From positions 24,487,206 to 24,551,205 of the forward strand of contig NC_058044.1 of the NCBI RefSeq assembly GCF_020085105.1: a stretch of DNA of 64,000 bases, in the 5' to 3' direction. Origin of the DNA: Siniperca chuatsi (taxonomy: Eukaryota > Chordata > Actinopteri > Centrarchiformes > Sinipercidae). The notes under the pieces were generated by a model. That model ran no database searches. It was not told the origin of the DNA and saw only the letters and a list, made by a program, of their open reading frames with translations. This document shows, in pieces, positions 12,218 through 27,200 of the stretch (positions are counted from its first letter, which is position 1; each line of letters begins with the position of its first letter). The translations under genes and the position numbers were made by a program.

Positions 12218-15200
12218 GCCACCAGGGGGCTTCAGTCCCACAGAGGGACACCCAGCTCTGAGTTTGCCTTCACCCTGAACCCTCCAGCCCCAGTCAAGCT
12301 GTCCCACCCTGCCCCCTCTCACTCCTCTTCTTCTCCTCCTGCTCCTCTTTCTTCTCCCTCCTGGCCCCCACAGGCCTACCTGGACTCCCAGTCAGCCTTC
12401 TCCCTCCATGAGGGGCAGGGGGAGGCGCCGGGGGCCCTGGATGTGGCCCCGCAGCCTCTTCATCTTGCTTCACCTGGGAACCTCAGGGACCTGGAACAAC
12501 AGCCCCGCCACGATGTGTCAACTTTAACAGGTAAGTCACAAAGGAGGCATAAATCCATCTTTTAAAAGATAATTATAAATAATGAGTGCCTTGTCTATGA
12601 CATGCAAATGAAAACTTCACTTACTCATCAATCTGCAAATTACTTATATGTTATAATACCAAGCACCAAAGGTTAATTCAGTGTACACTTATGAGTAAGA
12701 GAACAATGTAGGTTCATAGATTTATCAGTAGAGGGCAGTGTGCCATTGCAGGTGAGATGTCAGCCTAGTTGTGGTTGTTAAAGTGCTGCTATCTCATTTT
12801 GTGTTTTTTTCTCTCCTCATACATAAACCCATACACCCATGAATCTTTATACAAATGCACACATGTTCAAACAAACACTCCACACACTCAGACCTTTGTT
12901 CAGACCTGCCAGAGCTGGAGATAGTGAGCCTCCTGTCAGAGGGTCAGCCCAACTACACTCTTCGAGCAGACAGTGTGTTTGGATACGACAATGACGACTG
13001 GCTGCACACCCCTCTGCTGCCACCTGAAGTCGCTCTGGGACTCACACATGAGCAGATTGAAGAGACGCTTAAGTACTTCTGTGAGTACTGTATTATTGGT
13101 TTATTTACACATTACATACAGTATAGTATGTAGTGATGAAATTACCTGTGTCAGGTATGTGAGCGTTATTGAAATTAAGCTCCATTTCATGTTCCCCAAA
13201 TTTCCCCTGATTTCAGGGCATTTGCTTGCAGTGTTTTCATACATACATTGGTTTCTTTTGCTTTTTTGCTGCCTTCATACTGGGCTTCATGTTCCAAGCA
13301 CTGAATGAGAAAAATAGGGATCTTTGCTAATAGTGATTTGAAGAACTGTTCTTGATGGTGTCAAAGCTTTAAAGGTGTTTCCTTAACTATGTAAACTCCT
13401 TCTCTTCGCCTATTGTACATCTCTTTGTTTGTGATTTCTATAAATTTAAAAAGGGAAATGAATCAAGGGATGTCATTCATCTCATTAGTGAATGTATCCC
13501 TGATATATCATGTGCATTCACTTGTTCACTTCATGTTGTTGTTATTTTTTTACCCTATTTCACCCAAGGCTTCATTGTGATGTAGACCAGCTCCTCTGGA
13601 GAATTAATTATAATAACATGACTTTATTTTGTTATCATCATCATCACAGTGCATAAATAACTGCAGAATAGGTTGTTGTGGCTATGGGCTTCTGCTTACT
13701 GTATATGCCGAACTATTCCTTTAAATGGTTGCACCTCCAAGTGCAGATTGGGTTATTGAAATACATTCACAAGTAGAAAAAATACAGTACACATGAAACC
13801 TTTGTAAACACTATATTTTCTACCTACAATTACCTGTTGAGATGTTTTTTAGGGTTTGCCACATTATATCATAAGATGTGTTTTAGGATTCTTGTGAGAA
13901 GGCATTTTACTAGACTGACCCTGAGAAGCAGTCACTGATAGATTAGTCGATTAATCGATTAGTCAATCAACAGATAAATAATCTGCAGCTATTTTGATAA
14001 TCGAATAATCATTTAAGTAATTTATCCAGCAAAAAAGCTAAACCTTCTTTTGTTCCAGCTTCTCAATTTCACAGATTTGCTGTTTTTCTTTATCTTATTC
14101 TACAGTAAACTGTTTTGTATTTGTTTAGGGAAAACAAGCAAGTTGATGATGACACGTTAGGTGTTAGGAAATTGTGGTGGGTATTTTTCAATATTTTCTG
14201 ACATTTTTATAGACTAAATAATTGATCGATTTAATCAAGAAATTAATTGGTGGGTTAATTGATAGTGAAAATAGTTGATCAGTAGGATAATATTGCCTTT
14301 TCCTTTTATTCTCGTATTTTGCACAGAAATGAAAATGAACTTAAGTGTGTATGTTTTTGTAATGACCTGCGTGTGTGAAACCTAATCTCCCCTCCTCTCT
14401 CCTCTACACACTCAGCCCCATTTGAGTCACAGATGTCAAATGTCACCAAGCCAATTAACCTGCCGTCACTTGGCTTCCTAAGCAGTTTCCACTGGATGGC
14501 TGCAGACGGCATATCCCAGTGGCCACATTGTTGGCAAGTCAGTTGCCACACCAACCCAGAAAGGGTTTATAATTAGATGCATAGGTTGTCTAGACTTGTG
14601 GGGTGATGGGAGGTTGTGTGCATCCACACCTAGGCCTGTCATGATAACTACTTTTGTTGGACGATAATGTTGTCCCAGAAAAAATTGCAATAAACGATAT
14701 CATTGTCATTTTAAGCCCATTTTTGCCACGATATTATATTATAACGATAATATAATAGCATAATAATGCAAGTACACCCTTTGAAAGAGCAATTAACTTT
14801 TAAGCTGCCTGAGCCCCGCCCATGGTGAGCAGACGACGAGAGGACAGAAGCAGAGCGACCAGAAATGACAGCCAAACGTGTCTCAGACTCAGCCTAGACT
14901 TTTTTCTGTTACATTCGGCTTAGGCGCTTGTGCCCAAGTCTTATAATGTAGGGAAAACCCTGCTGTTTATTCTGGCATCATGTTTGTTAAAATGTTGGTG
15001 ACAACGGGCAATATTGTGCGATATATGGACATAACCTCAATAATTTTTGCTGACCTCGATAAGTCGATAAAGTAATTATCGTGACAGGCCTTTCCACACC
15101 TTAATTAAAGAGTTTCCCCTTGGGGGTCAATAAAGTATTTCTGATTCTGATTCTGATTAATTTCTATAAGGCTTGATTTTGTAGTTTTTGTGTATGAGTG

Positions 15201-18200
15201 ATCATTTTTCATCATTTTAGTGACCTCCTCCCTGAAACACTGTGATCTGCTCTGAGATTTAAAATGGAGGGTTGATCAGCGAGTCTTAGAGGTTCTGCTC
15301 TGTAGTCATTTGAAGTGTATTAAATGTTTAAAATCACCTTTTAAAGACCCTTTTTAGTAATGGATTATATATAGAGAGCTTCACTTCACAACAGTTTGAC
15401 ATTCATGATGCAAAGCCAGTAAATCAGTGGTTCGGTTAGCGACAAGTAACATTTAACACACAGTGTGAATGTGCAAATATCTGCTATATTTACTTTGTAA
15501 TGATATCTGAAAAGGTTAAGAAACTTTGCTCTGTGGTACTACTTTGGAGTGGCCTAGTCAAAGTCCTGACCTAAATCCTATTGAGATGCTATGGCAGGAC
15601 CTTAAAAAGGCAGTTCATGCTCGAAAACCCTCCAATGTGGCTGAATTACAACAATTCTGCAAAGATGAGTGGGCCAAAATTCCTCCACAGCGCTGTAAAA
15701 GACTCATTGCAAGTTATCGCAAAGGCTTGATTGCAGTTGTTGCTGTTAAGGGTGGCCCAACCAGTTATTAGGTTTAGGGGGCAATCACTTTTCCACACAG
15801 GGCCATGTAGGTTTGGATTTTGTTTTCCCTTAATAATAACAACCTTCATTTAAAAACTGCATTTTGTGTTTACTTGTGTTCTCTTTGACTAATATTTAAA
15901 TTTGTTTGATGATCTGAAACATTTAAGTGTGACAAACATGCAAAAAAATAAGAAATAAGGAAGGGGGCAAACACTTTTGCACACAACTCTGAATGCTTTG
16001 TAACAGAAACTTGTGCTTGCCCATGTTAATCTCCCTCATAATCTACAGTACATTGTGTTTCAGTTCATTGTACTGTATTTCCCCTACTGTATTTACAGTT
16101 GAAGTATATAATAAGAGCGACAATGCAGGTGTATCAAATAATACAGAATAACTTACTTTTACCAGTTTGTCAGGAAAGATCTGCTGATCTGAACTTTATT
16201 CCAAGATGTCCCTTACTCCTGATGACCTTGCATTATAGTGATAGGATTTCATGAGATTGTATGGCTGCGTCCCCATAATGCTAGATAGGCTGTACCCAGC
16301 TGATGCCAAGCCACATGTTTCTATCAGGACCAGGACAGACTAACCTGGTCCATGCAGATTGTGCCATGCTGCAGTGTTTGACTCTTTTGGCAGGTGGCAT
16401 ATGGTGTTGTTTGTTGTTCATGTTCTTTAGTCTGGTTGACTCACTGCTTCCTTCTCTGTTCCATCTGTTTGTGTTTTAATTCCAGTCTTGCAAAGTGCGT
16501 TTGCATGTGTCCTGTTATTTATTTATTTATTTAACACTTTTTCCGGTCCTTTCTATGATTGAAATAAATACTCATCAGTGTTATATAGCAATCGCTACAT
16601 ATTTTAGTACCATGCACAATCTGTGGCACACCACCCAAATGATTGCTAAAGCTGCGATAATCAGTATTTTTATATTAACAATACATCAAATGACTATGTC
16701 TCATAGTGATGAACCCACCCCTAACTCGGGAGTCCCCTCAGCTCTCTTGAGTGTTTTAATGCTTTTGGTTTTACAGCCCACAACGTCTCATCGCTCTCTT
16801 CAGCCTTATTTCCAGTCACAGCAAGCAGCTGTTTTCAGTGAAAAAGCTCTTGACAAACCCACTGTATGCTACCTGTTCAGCACCAGAATGTTTTTTTAAT
16901 GCTTGGCTGTTACTATTTGTCTTCACAACTTCTCAGTTTCAGTAGTTGCACACAAGCATATTTGTTCATTGAAAAGATTGACTGGAAAAATAATTAATTG
17001 TGTTATTTTGTTATTTATTTCTATAAATAATTGGTAAAAAAGCATAAATATTTTGTCTCTGTGAAACACAGTTTTAAAGCCTTATGTGATTGTAGTTGGG
17101 AACTGAATAAACCACAAATCACATTCCATTGAATAACACAACCAGTGCTCCGAGGAAGCGTTTAAGGACATTTTTAAGCCACACCTAAAATAACAAAACA
17201 AAATATCAACAACAAGGAGTACATCAAATCAGCAAGTTTTGCTCTCGTAGTAGGGAGTTGGCGGACTACATGTAGAGCATGTCTAATCTTGGTTGATGGT
17301 TTATATATTAGGTCATAAAAACAAGCAAGACGGTGTAGTCCCTCATTCGTCCAGGAGTGTTCTATCGTAGAAAGGGTTTCAGTCGTAGTCATCTGGACAC
17401 TGTTTTCAGAATCAAGACGTTTCGGCTCCCATCCGGAAGTCATTCTCAATTGTTTCATGATGGCCCAGTAATCAGTAATCAGGAAACCAGAAAACAATAG
17501 GCCTGATTACTGATTACTGGGCCATCATGAAACAATTAGGTCAGTTTCAGGTGAAACTAGCTAATCAACAGATACTCAGGTATATTCCTTCTTGAGGGCA
17601 GGGCTTATGTAACACAGACTAGCTTAAATTTCTAGTTCCCATCCCATTTCTTCACAATTGAGAATGACTTCCGGATGGGAGTCGAAACGTCTTGATTCTG
17701 AAAACAGTGTCCAGATGACTACGACTGAAACCCTTTCTACGATAAAAACAAGCACTACGTGATTGTTGTGCAGGGCTGTATTTCTGTGGACGCTGTGTGC
17801 CAAACCAGTGTGACAAATTACCTTTCAGGGTGTTTCCTCAGAGAAACATTGACCAGTGATATCAGCTCTCAGTTTGCAGGGACTTGAACTGCTGATATGG
17901 TGCTTATTATATCCTCACATTGAGTTACAGTAGCGGGTTGAGTTGATTTCATCAAGATTTTATTCAAACTGTACTTTATTGCCTGTGTTTTGAAACAAAC
18001 TGCCCCTCATGAATGTGTTAATAGTTAGTTATTATAGTTAATTTAAGGTTCATATCAATCATCCAGGTGATATGATGTCTGGAGTGTTGATTTTATTATT
18101 GGCAGGTGACTCACAGACGTAGCCCTTGTCACGTCTTTGCTTGTTATGTTGGGCAAAGTACTTGAGACATTACTTCCTTTATAACCTATTCCTTGCAGTA

Positions 18201-21200
18201 TTTTTAGTTATGTTGTTATGGTACTGGCCTGTTAACTTCAACTGGTTGTACCATTCCTGGAGAGGGTGATAAGATTTCCACTTAAACCTGATATGTTTCA
18301 TTGAGATGTGCTGCCCTCAAAGATTTTATTTTGCAGGAACTAACAAATGCTTGCAAAGTGCAGGAAGAAATGGGATATAGCAGATGGCAAAAGTTCTGTC
18401 TCCACTGTCTCTTGCGTGCAGCATTTGACCTGGAAAGAGTCAATTTGTGGTTGAAAAATTAATGAGATGGTTAATATTTGATTGTAAGAAAACTGCTGTA
18501 TCTAGCAACTGCAAAGGCATGGATGGACAGAGACAAGACAGTGAACTGATGACTCGGTGTAGAATGACTGTGGATCATCACAGCACAACGGAGTTCACTG
18601 GAAAATGAATTGGAAAGTTCTTTGTCCTGATTGGATCTTGATTAGAATGAAATGATATGAGATGAAAAACAATCTTTGTGGTTGCCCTAATAATCTAGGA
18701 AAACTGAGTATTTACTTAGTTTCTGCTCACAGAAAGCAACCCTCTGATCCTCAGAACATATTGATTATTATTTTTTATTATGAATGATATATTTATGAAT
18801 TATTCATATAAGTATCAACTTAATCTTTAAGTATTACACAGAATTAATCATTATTTTAGTATAGGGAGAAATAAGTATGAATAGATGCATTATTATTTTT
18901 TCTTGTGGTTCCCTCTCAATAATCCCAGTCAAAACACATACACTCATCAGATGTATTCACTCTGTTGATTCCATCAGACCCCTGTAAAGTGGGTGTGGCT
19001 CTGTCTGCACCAGTATTACGCAGAGCCCTCTCTCTATCTGGTATTTAAACAGCCATTGGCTTGGGCGGAACCTACCATCTCCCTCAATTTCACGGGGGTG
19101 GGTGGGCTTAATGCAGCATCCTTTTATGCTGCACCAGCTTTCCCATCCTGAATTATTTTTTCAGTTCTAGCTATGTGATACTTATCTTTTTGTGTTTGGA
19201 CAAGGTTAGTGTGATCAATATCAGCTTTTATGGCTCGTGGATTAGATTTTTCTTCCTCCTCCACCCCTTCTCCTCTTCCTCCCCTCTTTTCTTACCCGGT
19301 AGTCCAACGTGGCCAGGTGAACGGAGGCAGGCATGACGACAGATGGCCCTTACAGCCTGAGGGATTATATATTAACACCAAGCAGCTCAGATTCTCTTGC
19401 ACACACAAACACAGGTGTATACACCCACTCATGTAGGCTAGTGGATACGCGTTTGTCAAACACACAGGCCAGCAGAATGATGCCAGAGACACAACTGGTG
19501 TGTCACAGCTCAGCAAACACCCAGTAGAATCAGAAGAACAGGGGATTTAACCGATGGACGGAGAGACGGAGGGCAGTTTTTCTCTGGTCACCATGGAGGT
19601 GTGGAGCTCCTCAGCATCTGAGGAGGAGGAGGAAGAAGAGAAGAGCACTTCCAGTCTTTTGGAGGAAGTAGTGGAGGAGGAGAAGAAAGGCACCAACAAC
19701 AATAACAATAATAATAACAACAACAAGGATAGCCTTTGCAGGGAAGTGACACAAGGTGAGATAAGGCAGTGTGTGAGGATAAGAACAGGTAGTAGGTATG
19801 CACAAGAGACTGATCAGTGCTCTGCAGAGCTTAGATATAAATAAGATATAAAGCATGAAGTATAAAGTGTCATTGTTAATGTTGTGATTATTCTGCCCTG
19901 CAAGTCGAATATTGCTGTCTGGTGTGTTTTGTTGTACATTGCATTGTCAAGGTCTTTGTTATCTAAGTGCTTTAATACTTTATAGTGCACTGCATGTACT
20001 GCAGGGTGCAGTGGTGCCACTGAAGGTGCATCACGCAAATCATGATTACCATTCAACCATTCTTGTTTATGCAGTTCTTATCATAAGACTCCTTAAGTTC
20101 AACATGAAAGTGCCCCAAGACGTGTAAAGTTTTGTAAATATATTCAGCTTGAATGTTTCCTCTTAGTGTGGTGAAGGTCACTGAGCCTGTGTGTGTGTGT
20201 GCGTTTGTCCACACACGCTGCAGCAGCACAATCAAGCCCTGTGTACATGTAAGCAGTTGTCATTGGCGGCATTGTGAATTTGTGTTTTCTCTTGTACTAC
20301 TGTTGTTATTATATGAAGGTCAGATCTGTACAATTAGGGAATAGTATTTTAATGCTACAGTTTCCATTCCTCAAAGGGAATTGTGATTTTATGAATTAAA
20401 TTTGTCAAATGAGATTGAAGGAGTGACCTGAATGCTCTTCCTAACAAATGACTGCTGTTGAATGTTCCCAAACGCTCTACTTTGTGGACAAAGACTGCAG
20501 ATACATTAACTGTGCTGCTGCCCTAGTTTCAGTCCAGTATTGTCAGTTGTCTTTGCTTTTCCTGTAATGCATTTAATGTTAGATTTTTGATACATACTGT
20601 GTATGCAAAAAATAAGATCATTTGATGGTGTTGCCTGGCTTATAGTCTAGATAAGTTTGCACAGCACAATTTAATCTTTTTACAGTATTTTTTAAGCCGA
20701 CATATGTGTTTATAATAAAGAACATGGTTGTACATCTAAGATTAAAAAAGGTGTTCGCACTGATATTCTGCTTTAAGAGATTAGTTAATGTCAGCAGGGA
20801 TTCTCCTCTATTCCTCCTTTGTATGGGCCATTCTTTGTCTACACGGGCATGTGGCTGGCACCAGCACGAATACTGCGACACGGGCACCCCTCCAGAAAAA
20901 CCCTCTGGACAAATTTTCGGCCTCTCTGTTATGCAATAGAATAATAAATCTGATACATTTTCAGTGCACATATACTTCAGTTGGTTTTTGTTGGATACGT
21001 TGTTGCACGTGCTGTGTATTGTGTTGATGTCTATATTGCCAGGATCTTTAGGCTAAAATCCAGCTCTAATTTTTTACAGATCAGTGATGGATCTGACGCC
21101 GATAATGTTATTTTATAACTCCTCATAATTTTTTATAGTGAGATTAATGTTACCATTGTTGTGTATACGCTTAAGACTGTTCACTTTTTAGCCACTCTAA

Positions 21201-24200
21201 AAAAAAAAAGGTCCAGACAGATTTACAGTAGGAAGCTCTGTGAGACAAGTTTAAGATCCTGCCAATCTTGTCTGCACTTTCAGAACAATAGCGATCAATA
21301 GGGGATCAATGTGTCCATGCCTGTCTGATCCCCACAACACGACAGACGTCATAAGTATACCTAAGTCAGCAAGGTTCATCCATAGGTACAGTATTAGGCT
21401 AGCAGTTCAGGGCAGCCTAGATTTAGATCAACCCAAACCCTAAAACCTCTTTCCTTGATCTGCTCTATGCTGCGGCAGCAGTCAGGTCAGGAGGAAACAG
21501 ATCAGGGATTTCAGCTGGTGAGACTTTGTGGATGTACAGTTTAGGTGCTCGCTGAAGCATGCATTCATTGTGCAAATGCAAATAAGCGATTCAAGAGAGC
21601 ACAAAATGTCCGACATAACGTGATGCCTAATTGACTAAGGATTACAACAGCATAATCCTTGTAAATAATAAACAGCAGTAGTACTTCACTTTAACGTTGC
21701 TGTGGCAGACTGACATGAAATGTAATGTACTGTAGATTGAAACAATATATGCTTATTTAACTTGCTGCACTGTTTATGCTGTTGACAACATTTGAATGAC
21801 TTTGTAGTGAGCTGGATCTTATTTTGTATGTGTGCAAGTGTATGTGAGTGTACCTGAAACCCGACAGTCCTGCTGCTGACTTTGGTTTTAGCACAAGTGC
21901 TACAATTCACTTTAAGTACAATAGGATTTGATGTTGAAGTTGAACTATTATCTGATTAACCTTTTGTTAATGTATAGAATGTATTTTGATAATTACACAA
22001 TAAGCCATTTAATGCTCAAGAAGACTTGTATATGAATATAATTATGCGTAATTTAGGTTGTAGTTTACTGTTTAAAACAAGATTGTTTGGTGTACCCCCC
22101 TGATTGAAAGTAATTTAGTGAAATTTAATAACCAGCTAGCAAGATCTTGATATCAGAAATAGACATGGTGAAACAATTGTTGAGGATGTTTAAGGTGGAT
22201 TATGGGAGGACATCTATTATATCTTTTTCTATAGGTTTTTAGCAGTGTAATGAACAAAAATAATTTTGAGTCAAGCTTCAATGTTGTAGATATTCAAATG
22301 TCAATATTTCGGAGCACTTAAAGGACTTCTCGTCGATGTTGGCTTAAAAATTAAGTTTTATAATTTGAGGTGACCATTACATTTAGCTTTTCAGATCTCC
22401 GAGATATTCCATTTTATTATCAGCATTTAATATATTAGACTGACAGTATCCATGACCTGCATTTGGGAGGCAGGGTTAGCTAGTGGTGCGAGATTCATCT
22501 TTATATTTGACATTCAGTGTTCAAGTTCATTTCCCCTGCTGCCATGTCCTTCAGAGACACACGCGATCCTGCCAGCCGACCTGTTACATAGCCAACAGTG
22601 AGCTCTGAAATGAAATTAAGAGAGTTTCCAACATCATTTGTCAGTTTTGTCATCTTGGAGTCCCACATTCAACCTTTGCAGGCGTGACTTTGACACATGA
22701 TGCCTTTCACTGTTTGCTGCCCTCCTGAGCCTTGTGGGTATTCGTGATGGGTTAAGATGCTTTCACTATCCCACTTCTGAAACATTTTTGTTTCTGCATT
22801 ACTCTTTAATCTACTTAGAGAAAATTGAAACATGACCTCTACCTTACAGTAAATCACCTCACTGTGCTATAGATATATGATTTAATGGTCTGCTACAATA
22901 TACTTTACAGTGCAGTAGTTCAGCACAAGGTTAGCTTCTTATCATTAGGCTGATTAGACACTGATACAGCTATCCTATCACCGTGTTTCCAGGCCAAATT
23001 CAAGGACCTCAATCTAATTACTTTGCTGTTTGGCAACTTACCATCTCTTAAAACTAGCTAAGCTTTCAACCAAAATGAGATTACACAACTGATTTTGGTT
23101 GCAGTGCCATTCAGAATCGCATGCTAGTCCAGACAAATTTTGTACATCCTTAAACAGAGACAAATCAGATGTTAAAAGACGGTATCCATCTTAAGTCAAT
23201 GAGTTCTGCTCTAAAAGCATGAAAACCACAATTGCAGGTAGCATTACAAAAGTAGCACAAAATTAAAACACAGTATTGTACTTAATGGGTTATTGTTTAT
23301 AACTTAAGTCTTTGGTACAAAGTAATAACCTTTGAAATTCTGATGAAATTTGGGTAATTAACAAATTACAATGATGACTTTTGAGTGTTTGGCTCACGTG
23401 CAGTACATGAATGGCTTCAATTAAGAACCACGTCAATACTGACTTATTGACTTTCCACACCGCTTTATCCTTATTGACTTTGAAGTGGACATAAACAAAC
23501 CATTCTACTAAGTTGCAGGTCAATAGCCAGTCACTGTTATCCCACTCCACGCTATACATGCCCTGCTGGTGTGGACACTTTGTTAGTTTAGCCCTATCAG
23601 TCTCTCCAGTTGAGCTATATTGGTATCCAGGAGAACGAGGTCTTTACTGGCGTCTTATCTGGCTAAAAAGGATCAAGCTAAGAGGATCAGTATCTGGCTG
23701 ACCACATGGAGATGTTGTGGTCTGTAGCTGTGGAAACAAGGTCTACTCGAAACAAGATCTACTCGAGTCACTCATTCATACAAAGAAAAAAATACTGCTT
23801 TCAGTCTGGGTGTGTTGTTGGTGTTGTTACAGGTTAATATTAAATAATAATTATGTGACAAGGGCATGTTTATGAGGGCAGCCTCTCTTTCTTCATTTGT
23901 TTACATGATTATGTGATCCCTGAATAATAATCCATTTCTAAATACTTACAATCCGTAATCCATTTTTATCAGAGCAGCGCGTCCAGAAATTCAACAGAAA
24001 ACCAGAAACTTTTAAAAGAAACATCAAAGGTTGGTTGGTTGAAAAATAGAAATAGAGGAAGAGATCAGTCAAACTCAAAAAGCTCCCTGATTGGCTAGTT
24101 ATTATTGCTCATAACCTCTATCTCATGATAAACAGTCAGCAAGGCTGTCATGTTACATTGTCCTTTGTGTGCCGTCTACAACTCTGTCTCTTCCTCCATT

Positions 24201-27200
24201 CATTAAATTCCTCTCTCCCTCCTCCCACAGTGCTGTGCTCAGACAGAGTGGGCCAGGTCACCAAGACGTATCATGACATTAAGGCAGTCACCCACCTGCT
24301 GGAGGAGGTAAGAGAGAGACACACAGCAGATGAATGGGATTATAGAGGATTAAACTTATCTGCCTCACTGACCATCACTGTTTGTCACTTGTTTCTGTCA
24401 GTACGATCAGAAGAAAGTAAATAAAATTTGGTTAAAAAACACAACTGCAATTGTGATTTCCTCAATAAAACGGTGATTGTGTATCTGCCAAATTTTGAAA
24501 AAATGTAAAAGTGCTACCTCATTATGCATTGTTCAGTAAAATAAATGCAGTATTTATGTATCACTTTGCAGAAAGAGCGAGATCTCGAGTTAGCAGCGAG
24601 AATCGGTCAATCCCTCCTGAAGCAGAATCAAGAACTAACCGCACGCAATGAAATGCTGGATGAACAGCTTGAAGTTGCAAAGGAAGAGGTATAAACAAGC
24701 CTCCTGATACACACTTGTGCAGTCACACTGAAATACACGATCTGTGTTATGTTATCAATGTGGTGCTTATACAGTCTGCTGAGCTCAAGTGATATTAGCT
24801 TACTGTATTTTCTAGATCGCTCAACTTCGTCATGAGCTCTCGATGCGAGACGACCTCCTTCAGTTCTATGCAAGCACTGAGGAGATCGAGAATGCTGAAT
24901 CGCAATCACCGTGAGTTCACACACACACAGTACACAGAGGTTGAGGAATGATACCACTGGAAATATTTAGCTTCATGAAAACATATAGTATGCAGTTTGT
25001 TTTAAAACAGTGTAGGTGTGTGACTCTATATAGATATCCTTCAAAATAAATAAGAATTACTGTAATTCATGCTACTAATTAGTTGAGAAATTACCACTAA
25101 TACTAATCTTTTTTTCTTTTAGTCTACTACTTTATCCTTGTTCTTTTGGCATAAAATTAACAGAAACCAATCATTTGTGTTGCAATGTAACACAAATTCT
25201 ATCACAAAATAATTTAAAAACAACCTTCCTGCTATAGTTATTCAGTGAAATAAAAGATGTTTATGATGATGAATGTTCCGCAGTTCCTGAGTCTGTGTTT
25301 AAGTAAACATGCGTCAGAATGCCTCCACTGATCCTCTCAACGTTTCCAGCTTCAAGCTTCCTGCTAAACTCTTTCCCATCAGCAGTTAATTATTATCACT
25401 ATTCATTACTGTTTTCTTTTGATTTGAAGTACATTTATTACCAATCACTCAGTTAAAGAATAATTGGGTGAAATAAACAAGTTTGTTCACCTATCTACTG
25501 TTGATAAATGTCCACCTGTTCAGTTTGTTTTTCTCTAAGTGAGAAAAGCAGAAAGATGTCTAATGCAGATAAATGTTTCTTTTCTTGTTGTAGAATAAAA
25601 AGGAACGAGTCCTGCAGTTCTCTCAGCAACTTCGTCCACTATGACTTCCTGCAGCAGAAACTGAAGGGTTTAGAGGACGAGAACCGCAAACTGAGATTAG
25701 AGGTATGCAACACTGCAGAAGTTCTCACACAGAATGAAATGAATGGAAAGTTGCTCATACATACAAGATAAAATAAAACACTTCAAAATTCTCATCATTT
25801 TTATGGTCATGTCTGTATAAAATCTAGCTTTAATTAATAGTATGCCATTTTGACACTGGCGTAACTTCTGCAGGCCAATGAGCTCACAACAGAGACGACC
25901 AACTACGAGGAGCAGGAACAGGAGCTGATGATGGTGTGTGTGGAAGAACTCTGTAAGTGTTAGTCTTGTTTCAGTATATGAAAACAGCGCATAGACGATG
26001 AGTTACAGGTGTACTTATGGGACTTGTGTGTTTCAGCATCTGTCAATAAGCAGGTGGTTGACCTGTCAGAGGAGCTTGCGCGGAAAGTGGAGGACTCTCT
26101 CCGACAACAAGAGGAGATCAGCTCACTGCTCGCTCAGATTGTTGACCTGCAGGCCCGTTGCAAAGGGGTGAGAGAAACACACACACAAATTGTCCAGTCA
26201 AGGTGCCCTCAAGGAGCTTACATAAAACAGTTACTGACTTTATAAGGAGTTACGTAATAGATAACTTTAAATACTTACATTTGCTGTAAAACAATGCCAT
26301 GTTCTCTACAAATGGGCTTAGGTCAAATCACAATAAAACTCTAACTTTCTTCTCTCTGTCCCTCTAGCTCACCCATGAAAATGAGGAGCTGAACCAAAAC
26401 CTGAGTGCCTCCCGTGAGAGCCAGCGAAAACTTAAATCAGAGGCAAGAAACTTGCAATCACTTTGACAAGTGATTAAGATCCTTTCACATTCTTACTTGA
26501 GCTCAGTTTTGTTTTCCTTTCTGGCTACAATTAGAATGTGGACACTTAAAACATGCTTTTGTGTTTTCAAGTCTTCAAACCACAATGTTCAGAAACAAAC
26601 TAGATACAGAACCCTATTCTCAACTTGAGAAATACATTTAATAAATAAAACAGGAGATAAATTAAACAAACTATCTTGAGTGTTTTTCCTCATTGGATGT
26701 CTGTCGTATGCACGATCTTCGAACCCCAAAAAATGCAGAATACCGAGAAGTCTCTGTAATCCAAAACACACTTTATTCGTAATAAAGTCAAATGGTGAAT
26801 GAGCAGTGTAGACAGATGATGATAGGCAAGGTGAAGCTGGCTGGAGAAGCAGGCAGACAGACAGGAATCTAGGAAACCACAGGAGCGGCGATCACCAGCA
26901 CCGGGTAATGCCTTAGGCAGAGCAAAAATAGACAGGATCAAAAACACGAAGGAAAAACACACTTGCAAAAAGTACTTAGCTTTAGCGAGAGCCTAGACGT
27001 AGTTGTCATACAATGTACAGGGACGATCTGGCGTCGGAGTAGTGGAAAAGCCTGGTATATAAGCTGTGAAGACTGATGAGTAGATAGGAGACAGGTGTGC
27101 TGGTGATCAGCCGCAGGTGGGAGGTTCCTAGAGCCAGGCAGGTAACATACACACACATACACACATATCCAAAGACAAGTAGGGGACCCACAAGACACAC

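Larger units (their letters stand above)
13081..24230. other. hap1: large hap1 intron rich in transposon remnants
   Basis: Holds the repeat copy at 13925, a hAT-type MITE (14632), a LINE/SINE tail (15110), a Tc1 fragment (15520), a fold-back retroposon (17328) and the alternative first exon (19554). From about 19,760 to 24,230 I see no further gene or clear repeat. Confidence 0.55.

Noticed and set aside
16495-16899. 134-codon plus-strand open frame
   Set aside because: AT-rich, no domain or splice context; the second half resembles dispersed fish repeat sequence, but I could not prove this from within the window.
17174-17497. Minus-strand open frame with WEPKRLDSENSV
   Set aside because: Lies inside the fold-back element arm; treated as transposon sequence, not a host gene.
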